The notes under the pieces were generated by a model. The model was not told the origin of the DNA and made no database searches. It worked only from the letters and a program-made list of their open reading frames with translations. A program made the position numbers and the translations under genes. A stretch of DNA of 64,000 nt from Lachnospiraceae bacterium M18-1 (lineage in GTDB: Bacteria; Bacillota; Clostridia; Lachnospirales; Lachnospiraceae), in contig KE159610.1 of the NCBI GenBank assembly GCA_000403295.2, positions 601,387-665,386 on the forward strand, read 5' to 3'. Positions 29,575 through 37,582 of this stretch are shown one piece after another; positions within the stretch are counted from its first letter, which is position 1, and each line of letters begins with the position of its first letter.

Positions 29575-31038
29575 TCAGTCAATCGTAAGTTTCAGCACCA
29601 CCGGCATACGGCCCGGATCCAGCTTGATCCCACAGGAAATATCCAGCGTTTCATTTCTGTGAAAATCCGGATGGTGGTCCGTTCCAAGTATCTGGATATC
29701 CCGGATCGTTGATTTTAAATATCTATAGTCATTGCCAAGAGACCGGATCGATATCTCGCCGTCCTCGGGCCACCGCATCACAACCGCATAAATGTGGTCT
29801 GCCTTGCTTGTAAAACGGATATCCTGGGAAGTATAGTCCTTACTGTATGTATCTGTAAAATGGCCTTCCGGAACATCCGTAGGACCTTCCCCGAATACTT
29901 TCCAATACTTTGTTCCATAGATAGCCTCTCCATTGACTTTCAGCCATTTTCCTACTTCCTTAAGAATATGGGCATCCTCCTCCGGGATCGTGCCGTCCGG
30001 TTTCGGGCCTATGTTCAGGAGCAGCGCGCCGTTTTTGCTGACCACATCCACCAGGTCCAGAACAATATCCGAAGGATCCTTGTAGTCATTCCCGACCGTG
30101 TATCCCCAGGAATTTTTCGCCACAGAGGTATCGTCCTGCCAGAAGTCCGGCGTAATGTGATCCAACTGTCCTCTTTCCAGATCATTGACCGCGCTTCCAA
30201 ATACATATGCGTCAAACTTCGCGTCAATCGCGGCTTCCGCTCCCCACTGCTCTGCCAGGTTATAGTAAAAAGCAGCGAATTTCCGCAGATAGGGCTTCCA
30301 TGCATACTGCTGGATCCACCAGTCAAAGAACAGAAGCTTCGGCTGATATCTCTCAACCAGCTCACAAGTCCGGACAAGCCAGTCCTGCATAAATTCTTCC
30401 GAAGGCGGATTATCATAAATGTTGCTCATGTCACGGGTAATCCCCATAGCCGGACCGTACAGGCCGTCAGCCTCCCCCTGGTTCACATCGGATTCCGGGA
30501 TCTGCCTGCCTCCGTTGAAGAACCAGTAATGTTCCGCACGGTGGGAAGACGCTCCGAACACGATGCCGGCTTTCTCTGCTTCCGTTTTCAGCTCTTCCAG
30601 TATATTTCGTTTCGGTCCCATCTTCGCCGCATTCCACTCGGAATACTCGCTGTCATACATCTGGAAGCCGTCATGGTGCTCCGCAACCGGAACTACAAAC
30701 TTTGCTCCTGCTTCCTCAAAAAGCTCCGTCCATTCCTTCGGATCAAATTTTTCCGCCTGAAACATAGGGATAAAATCTTTATATCCGAATTGGTCCAGAG
30801 GGCCGTAAGTCTCCACATGATGAAGATTCTCTTTGGAACCTTTGATATACATATTTCTCGGATACCATTCATTTCCAAATGCCGGCACACTGTATACACC
30901 CCAATGGATGAAAATACCGAACTTTCCTTTCTGATACCATTTCGGCACCGGATGCTCGCAGAGAGAATCCCATGTGTCCGTATATGGCCCCTGTACGATC
31001 ACATCTTCAATATGCTGTAAATATTCTTTTTTATTCAT
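29575..31038 (-). CDS. GH29 alpha-L-fucosidase (second)
   Basis: 487 residues, no signal peptide. GH29 signatures: GKFGIFIHWGVYSVPAF (38-54), AEHHDGFQMYDS (119-130) and PKLLFFDWWIQQ, giving Asp239 as nucleophile. It differs clearly from the first fucosidase, with a longer N-terminus and a WFFNGGRQIPESD insert near 172-184, so the two probably cut different linkages or glycans. ATG 31038 follows GAGGTTTAG. It is 130 bases upstream of the first fucosidase gene and 49 bases downstream of the permease gene, within one operon. Confidence 0.92.
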   Translation of the reverse strand: MNKKEYLQHIEDVIVQGPYTDTWDSLCEHPVPKWYQKGKFGIFIHWGVYSVPAFGNEWYPRNMYIKGSKENLHHVETYGPLDQFGYKDFIPMFQAEKFDPKEWTELFEEAGAKFVVPVAEHHDGFQMYDSEYSEWNAAKMGPKRNILEELKTEAEKAGIVFGASSHRAEHYWFFNGGRQIPESDVNQGEADGLYGPAMGITRDMSNIYDNPPSEEFMQDWLVRTCELVERYQPKLLFFDWWIQQYAWKPYLRKFAAFYYNLAEQWGAEAAIDAKFDAYVFGSAVNDLERGQLDHITPDFWQDDTSVAKNSWGYTVGNDYKDPSDIVLDLVDVVSKNGALLLNIGPKPDGTIPEEDAHILKEVGKWLKVNGEAIYGTKYWKVFGEGPTDVPEGHFTDTYSKDYTSQDIRFTSKADHIYAVVMRWPEDGEISIRSLGNDYRYLKSTIRDIQILGTDHHPDFHRNETLDISCGIKLDPGRMPVVLKLTID

Positions 31039-31087
31039 CTAAACCTCACTGTTCATTAACAAAATTATCGGTAATCTTCCTTCTGGA

Positions 31088-31927
31088 TCAGCCTTTGACT
31101 GCACCGGCAAGGATTCCTGATTCTACCTTTTCATGGAGTACAAGGTAGATGATCAGCATCGGGATCATGGACATGATCACAAAAGCAAACTGCGGACCGT
31201 AGCTTGTAGTAAAGTTGCTCGTAAAATTGAGCATTGCTCTGGATACCGTATATTTGCTGCTGTCTGATATCAGGATCAAAGAGAAGATCAGTTCACTATA
31301 GCCATAAATAAATACCAGGATCGCCTCCGTCGCAAGAATCGGCTTGCAGATCGGCACCAGAATGTTTACCAGAAGCCTCAAGTCACCGCAGCCGTCAATT
31401 TTAGCCGCTTCATCCAGTTCTCTGGACAGCCCTCTGATATACCCGGTAAATAAAAAGATTGCCTGTGACAAGTTAAACGCAACATAAATAATGATCAGGA
31501 ATACATAGCTGTTCCTTGCCCCTAACGTACTTGATATCTTGGATATGGATACCAGTGTCGTATGGACCGGAACCATCACTCCTGCCATAAAGAGAAAATA
31601 AATGCCTTTCAGATATGTATAAGGTTTTCTGGCCAGTACATAGGCGGCCGGAAGCGCAACCACAACCGTCAAAATCAGCGTCGCTATCGCGACAAAAAGA
31701 GAATTACCTATGGAGCGGATCGCATCCGCCGTCCGCATCGCTTCAGGATAGTTGCTGAATTTCCAGGTCTCCGGCAGCGAAAACATACCTAAAAGCAGAT
31801 CTTCATTTGTTTTAAATGAAGAAAGCAACGTAATGATCAGCGGGAGGAACGTAGCTGCAGCCAAAAAGATCGCCACCACGTACAAAATTCCTGCTCCCAG
31901 TTTATTCAAGCTCTTCTTTTTACTCAT
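31088..31927 (-). CDS. Sugar ABC transporter permease, MalG type
   Basis: 279 residues from ATG 31927, with AAAGGAG seven bases upstream; a start 20 codons earlier would overlap the preceding gene. Six membrane segments and the EAA loop ELDEAAKIDGCGDLRLLVNILVP that contacts the ATPase. It is the second permease of a CUT1 carbohydrate importer together with the gene just upstream. No ATPase gene is in the operon, so a shared MsmK-type ATPase encoded elsewhere is probably used. Confidence 0.92.
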   Translation of the reverse strand: MSKKKSLNKLGAGILYVVAIFLAAATFLPLIITLLSSFKTNEDLLLGMFSLPETWKFSNYPEAMRTADAIRSIGNSLFVAIATLILTVVVALPAAYVLARKPYTYLKGIYFLFMAGVMVPVHTTLVSISKISSTLGARNSYVFLIIIYVAFNLSQAIFLFTGYIRGLSRELDEAAKIDGCGDLRLLVNILVPICKPILATEAILVFIYGYSELIFSLILISDSSKYTVSRAMLNFTSNFTTSYGPQFAFVIMSMIPMLIIYLVLHEKVESGILAGAVKG

Positions 31928-31955
31928 GCATGTCTCCTTTCTCTGTAAAATCCGC

Positions 31956-32855
31956 TTACAGATCTTTGTCCTGTTTAAAAATAACATTATTCAGAAAAAC
32001 AGATAACACAAGTCCCAGCACCAGAAGAATGATACCGATCGCACTGCTCCGGCCCATCAGCTTATACTGGAAGCCCTGTGTGTAAAGAAGAACCGCAGGA
32101 GTCGCACTGGAATCCATAGGACCTCCATTCGTCATTGCCCATACGATATCAAATGCCTTCAGACATCCGGTCACACAGAGCACGGAGAATACCATGAACA
32201 TATTTTTACAAAGAGGCACGATAATATAAATAATCTTTTTCAGGCCGGTACAGCCGTCAAGCAGCGCCGCGTCATGCACATCTTCCGGTATCGCAACAAT
32301 TCCTGCGGCAAAGATCAGCATGTTATAGCCGGCATACATCCACTCATTGACCAGAACCACGCACCAGATATTGACCGTCGGAGTCGCCAGCCAGTTGATG
32401 ACCGCGCTCTCAAGTCCGATCGCCCTTAAGAACTGAGCAAAAATGCCGAAATCCGCATTGAGCATAAAGGTCCACATCAGACCTACCGCTGTCGTACCTA
32501 ACATGACAGGCATCAGGTAAGACGCTTTGAAAAATTTCGTAAATTTAATCTTTGATGTAACGAGAAGCGCCATTCCAAAGGCAATCGGCATCAGGACCAC
32601 AAATCCTCCGATCATGAAATAGAGCGCATTCAGCATACTGTTCCAGAACTTCTCACTTGTAAACACTTTTATGTAGTTGTCAAGCCCTACCCATGTCACC
32701 GGAGCTGTCGCGACGCCGTTCCAGTCATTCAGGGATAACCAGAATGTATTGATCACCGGATAAATTACAAAAATCACCGTGATCGCGACGCCGGGCAGGA
32801 CGAAAAGCATGGATTTGAAAAAGGCTTTTCGATATTTACTTGATGTAAAAAACAT
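31956..32855 (-). CDS. Sugar ABC transporter permease, MalF type
   Basis: 299 residues from ATG 32855 (MFFTSSKYRKAF), with AGGAGGTGG six bases upstream. Six membrane segments; the EAA loop is visible as EDVHDAALLDGCTGLKKIIYIIVP. It pairs with the MalG-type permease 28 bases downstream. It acts with the lipoprotein encoded upstream to import an oligosaccharide, by context a fucosylated one. Confidence 0.92.
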   Translation of the reverse strand: MFFTSSKYRKAFFKSMLFVLPGVAITVIFVIYPVINTFWLSLNDWNGVATAPVTWVGLDNYIKVFTSEKFWNSMLNALYFMIGGFVVLMPIAFGMALLVTSKIKFTKFFKASYLMPVMLGTTAVGLMWTFMLNADFGIFAQFLRAIGLESAVINWLATPTVNIWCVVLVNEWMYAGYNMLIFAAGIVAIPEDVHDAALLDGCTGLKKIIYIIVPLCKNMFMVFSVLCVTGCLKAFDIVWAMTNGGPMDSSATPAVLLYTQGFQYKLMGRSSAIGIILLVLGLVLSVFLNNVIFKQDKDL

Positions 32856-33012
32856 ACAGTCCACCTCCTGAACTGAATACGTGGACATTGTAAAGCACTT
32901 CCCTTTTACAATGCCCACGTATCTAAGAAGCTGTTTTATAATTTATCTACGAGACCGCCGCACCTGAAAGGCGCAGCGCCTGATCCGCAGAACTGTATCT
33001 GACGATCCGATC

Positions 33013-34416
33013 TTATTCATATTGAGCGATCGTATCCACAACGGTTTTTCCGACCTTTTCCGCATCATCACCCATCGCGATGCCCTGGAGCGCCTGGCGG
33101 ACTGTATTGATCATATGTGTCGCGCTGTCGTAGTTCTCGATATCGCCGCGCACTTCCGCTGTCTCTGCTATGATCGCTGAAGCTTCCTGGCTCAGATAGT
33201 TGCCTCCCTCTGATTCAACATTTACGCAGACCGGAGTCGGATATCCTTTTACAAATTCCTTCACAACTTCCTCGCTTGTCATATACTTCAGGAATAATAC
33301 AGAAGCTGCCACTTCATCCGCATCGCCGGTATCTACCACATAGTAAGCTTCATTTCCGCCGCCCATGTCGTGCAGCTTAAATTCTTCATTTACATAAGGC
33401 ATACGGAGCGCATGGATCTTTTCATTATCGAAAAGCTCCAGTCCTGTATGATCTTCTGCACAGAACCAGGTTCCCATGAACAAGAACGCTGCCTTTCCTG
33501 TGTTGAAAAGTGCTCTTTCCTGTCCGTCGTCGTTTCCAAGCAGGTTTGTTCCAAGATAGCCTTTATCGCTGGCATCAATGATCATCTGATAGATTTCTTT
33601 CTGCTCGTCGCCGTCATAAGCCACTTCACGGCTTCCAAGCTTCTCTGCCATATCGCATCCGAATGTTTTATAATTCAGCGCGGAATGCAGATGTCCGAAA
33701 CGGTAGTCATCTTTTTCACCCATATCAAACGGCTGTACTCCATTCGCCTTCAGAGTCTCGCATGCCGCCATCAGGTCATCCCAGCTCTCGATGCTCTGCG
33801 GATCGATGTCATTTTCACTCAGAATGTCTTCATTATAGAACAACATGACCTGATATGCCGTAAATGGCACGCCGTAAATCCCTTCCATCCCGTAAGAACT
33901 GTAGTCTGTCAGGCTTTCGCCCAGAGAGTTGAAGCTTTCCCCCCACTCCGGATACTGCTCATAGTACGGATCCATCTTAACGATCAGATTGGACTTCACA
34001 TACTCCGCAGTTCTGGAACCGCCGTATTCTACAAGAACATTCGGCATGGAGGATGGATCGGACATCAGCACGGATTCTGAGTTCAGCCATTCAGACTCTG
34101 TCGGAATATTGATCTGCTCTACCGTGATCCCCGGATATTTCTCCATAAAGCCTTCTACGATCGCCTGATACAGAGGACCGGAAACATCGCTCACGTCCCA
34201 TCTGGTATGGATCGTAATGTTTACATCCTTATACTCCCTGTTCTCCACATCATAGTCTGTTCCTGCTCCCGCGTCTGACTCTGCTGCTGTATCCCCTGCA
34301 CCTGAATCTGTGCTTCCCCCATTGTCAGAAGATGAAGAATTGCCGTTGCCGCATCCTGCCAGTGCTGTTACAAGCATCGCTGCCGTCAAAAGAAGTCCTA
34401 CTAATTTCTTTTTCAA
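33013..34416 (-). CDS. Sugar-binding lipoprotein of ABC transporter
   Basis: 467 residues from a TTG start at 34416, chosen because TGGAGGG stands seven bases upstream; the ATG five codons earlier overlaps that site. The lipoprotein signal is typical (KKKLVGLLLTAAM then LAGC), with lipidated Cys22, followed by a Ser/Gly/Asp-rich linker. The rest is a family 1 extracellular solute-binding protein (YPGITVEQINIPTESEW, GIYGVPFTAYQVMLFYNED, ALFNTGKAAFLFMGTW). It is the first gene of the fucosylated-sugar import operon, behind a LacI-type operator. Confidence 0.92.
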   Translation of the reverse strand: MKKKLVGLLLTAAMLVTALAGCGNGNSSSSDNGGSTDSGAGDTAAESDAGAGTDYDVENREYKDVNITIHTRWDVSDVSGPLYQAIVEGFMEKYPGITVEQINIPTESEWLNSESVLMSDPSSMPNVLVEYGGSRTAEYVKSNLIVKMDPYYEQYPEWGESFNSLGESLTDYSSYGMEGIYGVPFTAYQVMLFYNEDILSENDIDPQSIESWDDLMAACETLKANGVQPFDMGEKDDYRFGHLHSALNYKTFGCDMAEKLGSREVAYDGDEQKEIYQMIIDASDKGYLGTNLLGNDDGQERALFNTGKAAFLFMGTWFCAEDHTGLELFDNEKIHALRMPYVNEEFKLHDMGGGNEAYYVVDTGDADEVAASVLFLKYMTSEEVVKEFVKGYPTPVCVNVESEGGNYLSQEASAIIAETAEVRGDIENYDSATHMINTVRQALQGIAMGDDAEKVGKTVVDTIAQYE

Positions 34417-34482
34417 AATAAATCCCTCCATTTTTCTTTCAATTTTAAAGTTGTTAGTGTATAATAGTTTACATCTGCAGAA

Positions 34483-34500
34483 GTAAAACGTTTCGTTTTG
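34483..34500 (-). promoter_or_regulatory. LacI-type operator before the sugar import operon
   Basis: On the minus strand CAAAACGAAACGTTTTAC. It overlaps the candidate -35 element of a promoter whose -10 (TATTAT) lies 16 bases on. The core ACGAAACGTTTT recurs twice before the third fucosidase gene. A nearby AT-rich region to 34743 also holds TTGTGCA/TGCACAA arms at 34542-34577 (spacer about 22 bases); nothing else was seen in this 327-base interval. Confidence 0.65.
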
Positions 34501-34743
34501 TAGGTTTATTATAACCTTCCCACAAAAAAATGTCAATAATGTTGTGCATTTTACTTAATTTTAGTATTATTGCACAATATGTATTATTTGTTTTTAGCAA
34601 AAAGCAACAAAAATCGTTTCACTTTTGTTTGCTGTTGAGGATTTCTTCATCTCATGATAGAATAATCGTATATTTAGCGCTTACTTAGAAGCCCTGCCGC
34701 ATCAATAACAGCCCTGATCCGGTACAGTGAAAGGGAGGAGCAT

Positions 34744-35781
34744 ATGAAAGTCACGATCAAAGATATCGCCAGGGAAACCGGCCTCTCCCTGGCTACCATC
34801 TCCAAATACCTCAATAATAAAAAAATCCAGGAAAAGAACCGGCTCCGCATCGAAGAAGCCATCGCCCACCTGAATTATAAGCCGAACCGTACCGCCCAGG
34901 TTCTGCGTTCCAGGCGTACTATGACAGTTGCCATCCTGGTTTCCGACCTGGGCAACTATTTCTGGGGCACCATCATCAGCGCCGTGTCGCAGTTTTTTGT
35001 AAACTACAACTATACGGTAATCACCTGTTCTTACTCCCATGACACGCAGATAGAACGGGAACTCCTGCAGGATCTGATCGTCCGCAAGATCGACGGCGTG
35101 ATCATCCTGCTGGCCAACCTGTTAGATGACAGATACCGTCTGCTGCAGGCAGAGAACATCCCTGTGGTCGCCCTGGACCAGAATCCTGTCACGGCAGGCC
35201 ATCCGCCTGTAGACTGCGTAGTATCGGACAATTATAACGGCGGCGCTCTGCTGGCCCGGTATCTGCTGAAAAAAGGCCATCAAAGAGTCCATATCCTGGA
35301 TCCTGCCTATTATTCCAGTCCCGTATCCGAACGCATCCAGGGGTTCCGGGATGTTTATGAAAAAGCCGGCATCAGCTCCATTACTTATCCGGAGCCGATC
35401 GTATTCTCGACCAACCAGAATGCCATCAATGAAGGAAAACGGCATTTCCGCCAGCTTATGGAAAGCAAGGAATCTCCCACCGTGATTTTTTTCACCAACT
35501 ACTTAAGCGCGCTTGGGGGCCTGATGGAGGCCGGCACTTCAGGCTGCTCCATTCCCGGGGATCTGTCTGTGGTCACCTTTGACGACGATCCCCTGTTCCG
35601 CAGCATGTACCCGCCCATCACTTCCCTGGCGCAGAATCTGTCTTTGATCGGGGAGACGGCCTCGCGCATCCTGTACAGGAGGATGCAGGGAGATTATTCT
35701 GATTTTCCGCTGACCAGGTGCGTAGACGTGAGTTTTTGCGAAAGACAGTCCGTCAGAGATCTGACGCTGGATATGAAATAG
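34744..35781 (+). CDS. LacI-family transcriptional regulator, divergent from the sugar operon
   Basis: 345 residues. N-terminal helix-turn-helix (VTIKDIARETGLSLATISKYL, hinge KPNRTAQVLRSRRT) and a sugar-binding effector domain. It is about 35% like its neighbour LacI gene by eye and probably a paralogue. It is divergent from the binding-protein gene, so it is the likeliest regulator of the ACGAAACGTTTT operators. ATG 34744 follows GGGAGGAG at three to six bases. A hairpin terminator follows the stop codon. Confidence 0.92.
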   Translation: MKVTIKDIARETGLSLATISKYLNNKKIQEKNRLRIEEAIAHLNYKPNRTAQVLRSRRTMTVAILVSDLGNYFWGTIISAVSQFFVNYNYTVITCSYSHDTQIERELLQDLIVRKIDGVIILLANLLDDRYRLLQAENIPVVALDQNPVTAGHPPVDCVVSDNYNGGALLARYLLKKGHQRVHILDPAYYSSPVSERIQGFRDVYEKAGISSITYPEPIVFSTNQNAINEGKRHFRQLMESKESPTVIFFTNYLSALGGLMEAGTSGCSIPGDLSVVTFDDDPLFRSMYPPITSLAQNLSLIGETASRILYRRMQGDYSDFPLTRCVDVSFCERQSVRDLTLDMK

Positions 35782-35787
35782 ACCATA

Positions 35788-35816
35788 CAGAAAACCTGCC
35801 GCCGGCAGCTTTTCTG
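35788..35816 (+). terminator. Hairpin after the LacI gene
   Basis: CAGAAAA-C-CTGCC pairs with CGGCAG-C-TTTTCTG around a two- to three-base loop. It begins six bases after the stop codon of the upstream regulator gene. The T-run is within the stem. Confidence 0.55.
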
Positions 35817-35839
35817 CATATGATGGCAGAACAAAAGTG

Positions 35840-35966
35840 CGCTTCGCACACTCCCGCGTTGTTACATTTTTAGCAGCGCAGCTTTTGTTCCGCGCGCGTA
35901 GCTGCGCATCCCCCGGAGGGTTGTTCTTCTATAGGAAAATTCGGAGAAGTTTCCTATAGAAGAACA
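35840..35966 (+). repeat. Repeat family B, copy 3
   Basis: GTGCGCTTCGCAC hairpin, then GCTGCGCATCCCCCGGAGGG, then the hairpin TTCTATAGGAAA...TTTCCTATAGAA. It overlaps the start of copy 4 by a few bases. Confidence 0.7.
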
Positions 35967-36095
35967 AAGAGTTTCGCTTACGAAACTCGCGCCTGCGGCG
36001 GTCGCATTGCGACATCTACCTCATACGCCGCACAGCGCTCTCCCCGGAGGGTTTTTGTTCTATAGGAAAATTCGGAGAAGTTTCTATAGAATAAA
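35962..36095 (+). repeat. Repeat family B, copy 4
   Basis: Nearly identical over about 134 bases to 54808-54945: GAGTTTCGC/GCGAAACTC hairpin, CGCGCCTGCGGCGG, CATCTACCTCATACGCCGCA, CCCCGGAGGGTTTTTGTTC, and the hairpin TTCTATAGGAAA...TTTCTATAGAA. One stem base is lost near its 3' end. Confidence 0.8.
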
Positions 36096-36100
36096 AATAA

Positions 36101-36120
36101 GGGGGCTTTTGCCCCCTTTT
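36101..36120. terminator. Bidirectional terminator between the LacI gene and third fucosidase
   Basis: GGGGGC-TTTT-GCCCCC followed by TTTT on the plus strand; on the minus strand the same stem is followed by TTATTTTTATT. It lies 13 bases after the fucosidase stop codon. Confidence 0.85.
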
Positions 36121-36132
36121 GATTTGTAGCTC

Positions 36133-37377
36133 TTATCCTATGATCGGTTCAAAAATCGGTTCTTCCTCTTCCATTTCCAGGCAGATACTGAAGTTTTTCC
36201 TGTCAAAATACGCTTCCGGAAGTTCTACTTCAATTGCGCTGCAGCCCTCGCAGGTCATGGAGGTCTTAAATTCCAGCGCCTGCCTGTCCGCTACCAGGTA
36301 AGCACCCGTAATCTTATTTGCGATGTTGATGAGCTCCACCCTTCTTCTGGGCTTGAATACATGGACATAAAGCTTATGGTCTTTTCTGGTCAGCATGCCC
36401 CAGTCCAGTTCATAAGCATAGATCCCTACTCTTTTTGTCCCGAAAATGGCTTCTTCATTCTCTTTCACATATTTCCCAACCTCATCCAGAATACGGATAC
36501 TTTCATCCGGCACATGCCCGGAAGCCTCCGGTCCGATGTTGAGCAGGTAATTTCCGCCCCTGCTGTTGATCTTGACCAGGAGATGGATGATCTCTTCCGG
36601 ATCCTTCCAGTTGTGGTCGTCCTTGTTAAAGCCCCAGGTATCATTCAGAGTCGCCGGAACCTCCCAGTCTCCTTCATACGGAAGACGCGGTATGAAGTTG
36701 TCCCCGGTGGTCATGTACTCGCCCAGCTCGTTGCCGATCCGTCCGCTGACAATGCAGTTCGGCTGGAGACTCTTTACCAGATCTACCATCTCCTGGCTTT
36801 CTTCCTTCGTCGTCCCCATAGGGGTATCAAACCAGATCAGTGCGACTTCTCCGTACTCGGTCAGAAGCTCCCGAAGCTGCGGGAAACATTTCCGTTCCAG
36901 GTATGCGCGGTAATTCTTTTTGGAATTGTCCTTTCTGTGTATGTAACCATCCGGATCATGCCAGTCCTGTGCCTGGGAATAATAGAATCCCAGCTTCATA
37001 TCATACTTGTCGCAGGCTTCCCTGAACTGTCTTACGATATCCTTGCCGTAGGGAGTCGCTTTTACCACGTTATAATCGCTGCACTTGGAATCCCACATTG
37101 CAAAACCTTCATGGTGCTTTGACGTAAATACGATATACTTCATGCCCCATTCTTTTGCCTTGCGGACGATCATCTCCGCATCAAATTCGACCGGGTTAAA
37201 TTGGGAAGCTAATTTTTCATACTCTTCCACAGGGATATCCAGGTCATTCATGATCCATTCTGCTATACGGTCCGTCTTCTTTCCGTTATACTCACCGGCC
37301 AGAAGCGCATACAGCCCCCAGTGGATGAACAGACCGAATTTGGCATCCTTAAACCACTGCTGTTTTGTGTCTTTCAT
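36133..37377 (-). CDS. GH29 alpha-L-fucosidase (third)
   Basis: 414 residues, no signal peptide, so cytoplasmic. GH29 signatures: AKFGLFIHWGLYALLAGEY (12-30), TSKHHEGFAMWDS (85-97) and GEVALIWFDTPMG, giving Asp184 as nucleophile. It lacks a long C-terminal sandwich. The sequence is of a different GH29 branch from the two upstream enzymes, with the WIMNDLDIPVEEYEKLA insert typical of smaller fucosidases. ATG 37377 follows AAGGAGAT. It stands alone between a bidirectional terminator and two operator copies shared with the sugar importer, so it should be co-induced with it. Confidence 0.92.
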   Translation of the reverse strand: MKDTKQQWFKDAKFGLFIHWGLYALLAGEYNGKKTDRIAEWIMNDLDIPVEEYEKLASQFNPVEFDAEMIVRKAKEWGMKYIVFTSKHHEGFAMWDSKCSDYNVVKATPYGKDIVRQFREACDKYDMKLGFYYSQAQDWHDPDGYIHRKDNSKKNYRAYLERKCFPQLRELLTEYGEVALIWFDTPMGTTKEESQEMVDLVKSLQPNCIVSGRIGNELGEYMTTGDNFIPRLPYEGDWEVPATLNDTWGFNKDDHNWKDPEEIIHLLVKINSRGGNYLLNIGPEASGHVPDESIRILDEVGKYVKENEEAIFGTKRVGIYAYELDWGMLTRKDHKLYVHVFKPRRRVELINIANKITGAYLVADRQALEFKTSMTCEGCSAIEVELPEAYFDRKNFSICLEMEEEEPIFEPIIG

Positions 37378-37403
37378 CTTTTTAATCTCCTTTTTTCTTA
37401 TTT

Positions 37404-37418
37404 CACGAAACGTTTTAC
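37404..37418. promoter_or_regulatory. LacI-type operator, third fucosidase, proximal
   Basis: CACGAAACGTTTTAC, matching the operator at 34483-34500 in its core and 3' flank, 27 bases before the fucosidase start. Confidence 0.6.
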
Positions 37419-37472
37419 TTTTTAATGTGATTTCATTATTTCATATCTCCTCCAAAAAGTCAATGAACTTTT

Positions 37473-37490
37473 GAAAACGAAACGTTTTTC
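37473..37490. promoter_or_regulatory. LacI-type operator, third fucosidase, distal
   Basis: GAAAACGAAACGTTTTTC, a second copy of the same core 69 bases further upstream. Two sites about six to seven helical turns apart would allow looping. Confidence 0.6.
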
Positions 37491-37582
37491 TATTGCTTTC
37501 CGGAGTCATATCGTATAAACTAATGCATACGAACATGAAATACAGATTCCAGGCGGCAGAGCTTAAAAGATCGGAGGATACG

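Noticed and set aside
34483..37490. CcpA cre sites
   Set aside because: The ACGAAACGTTTT palindromes do not fit TGAAARCGYTTTCW; a LacI-type operator fits better.
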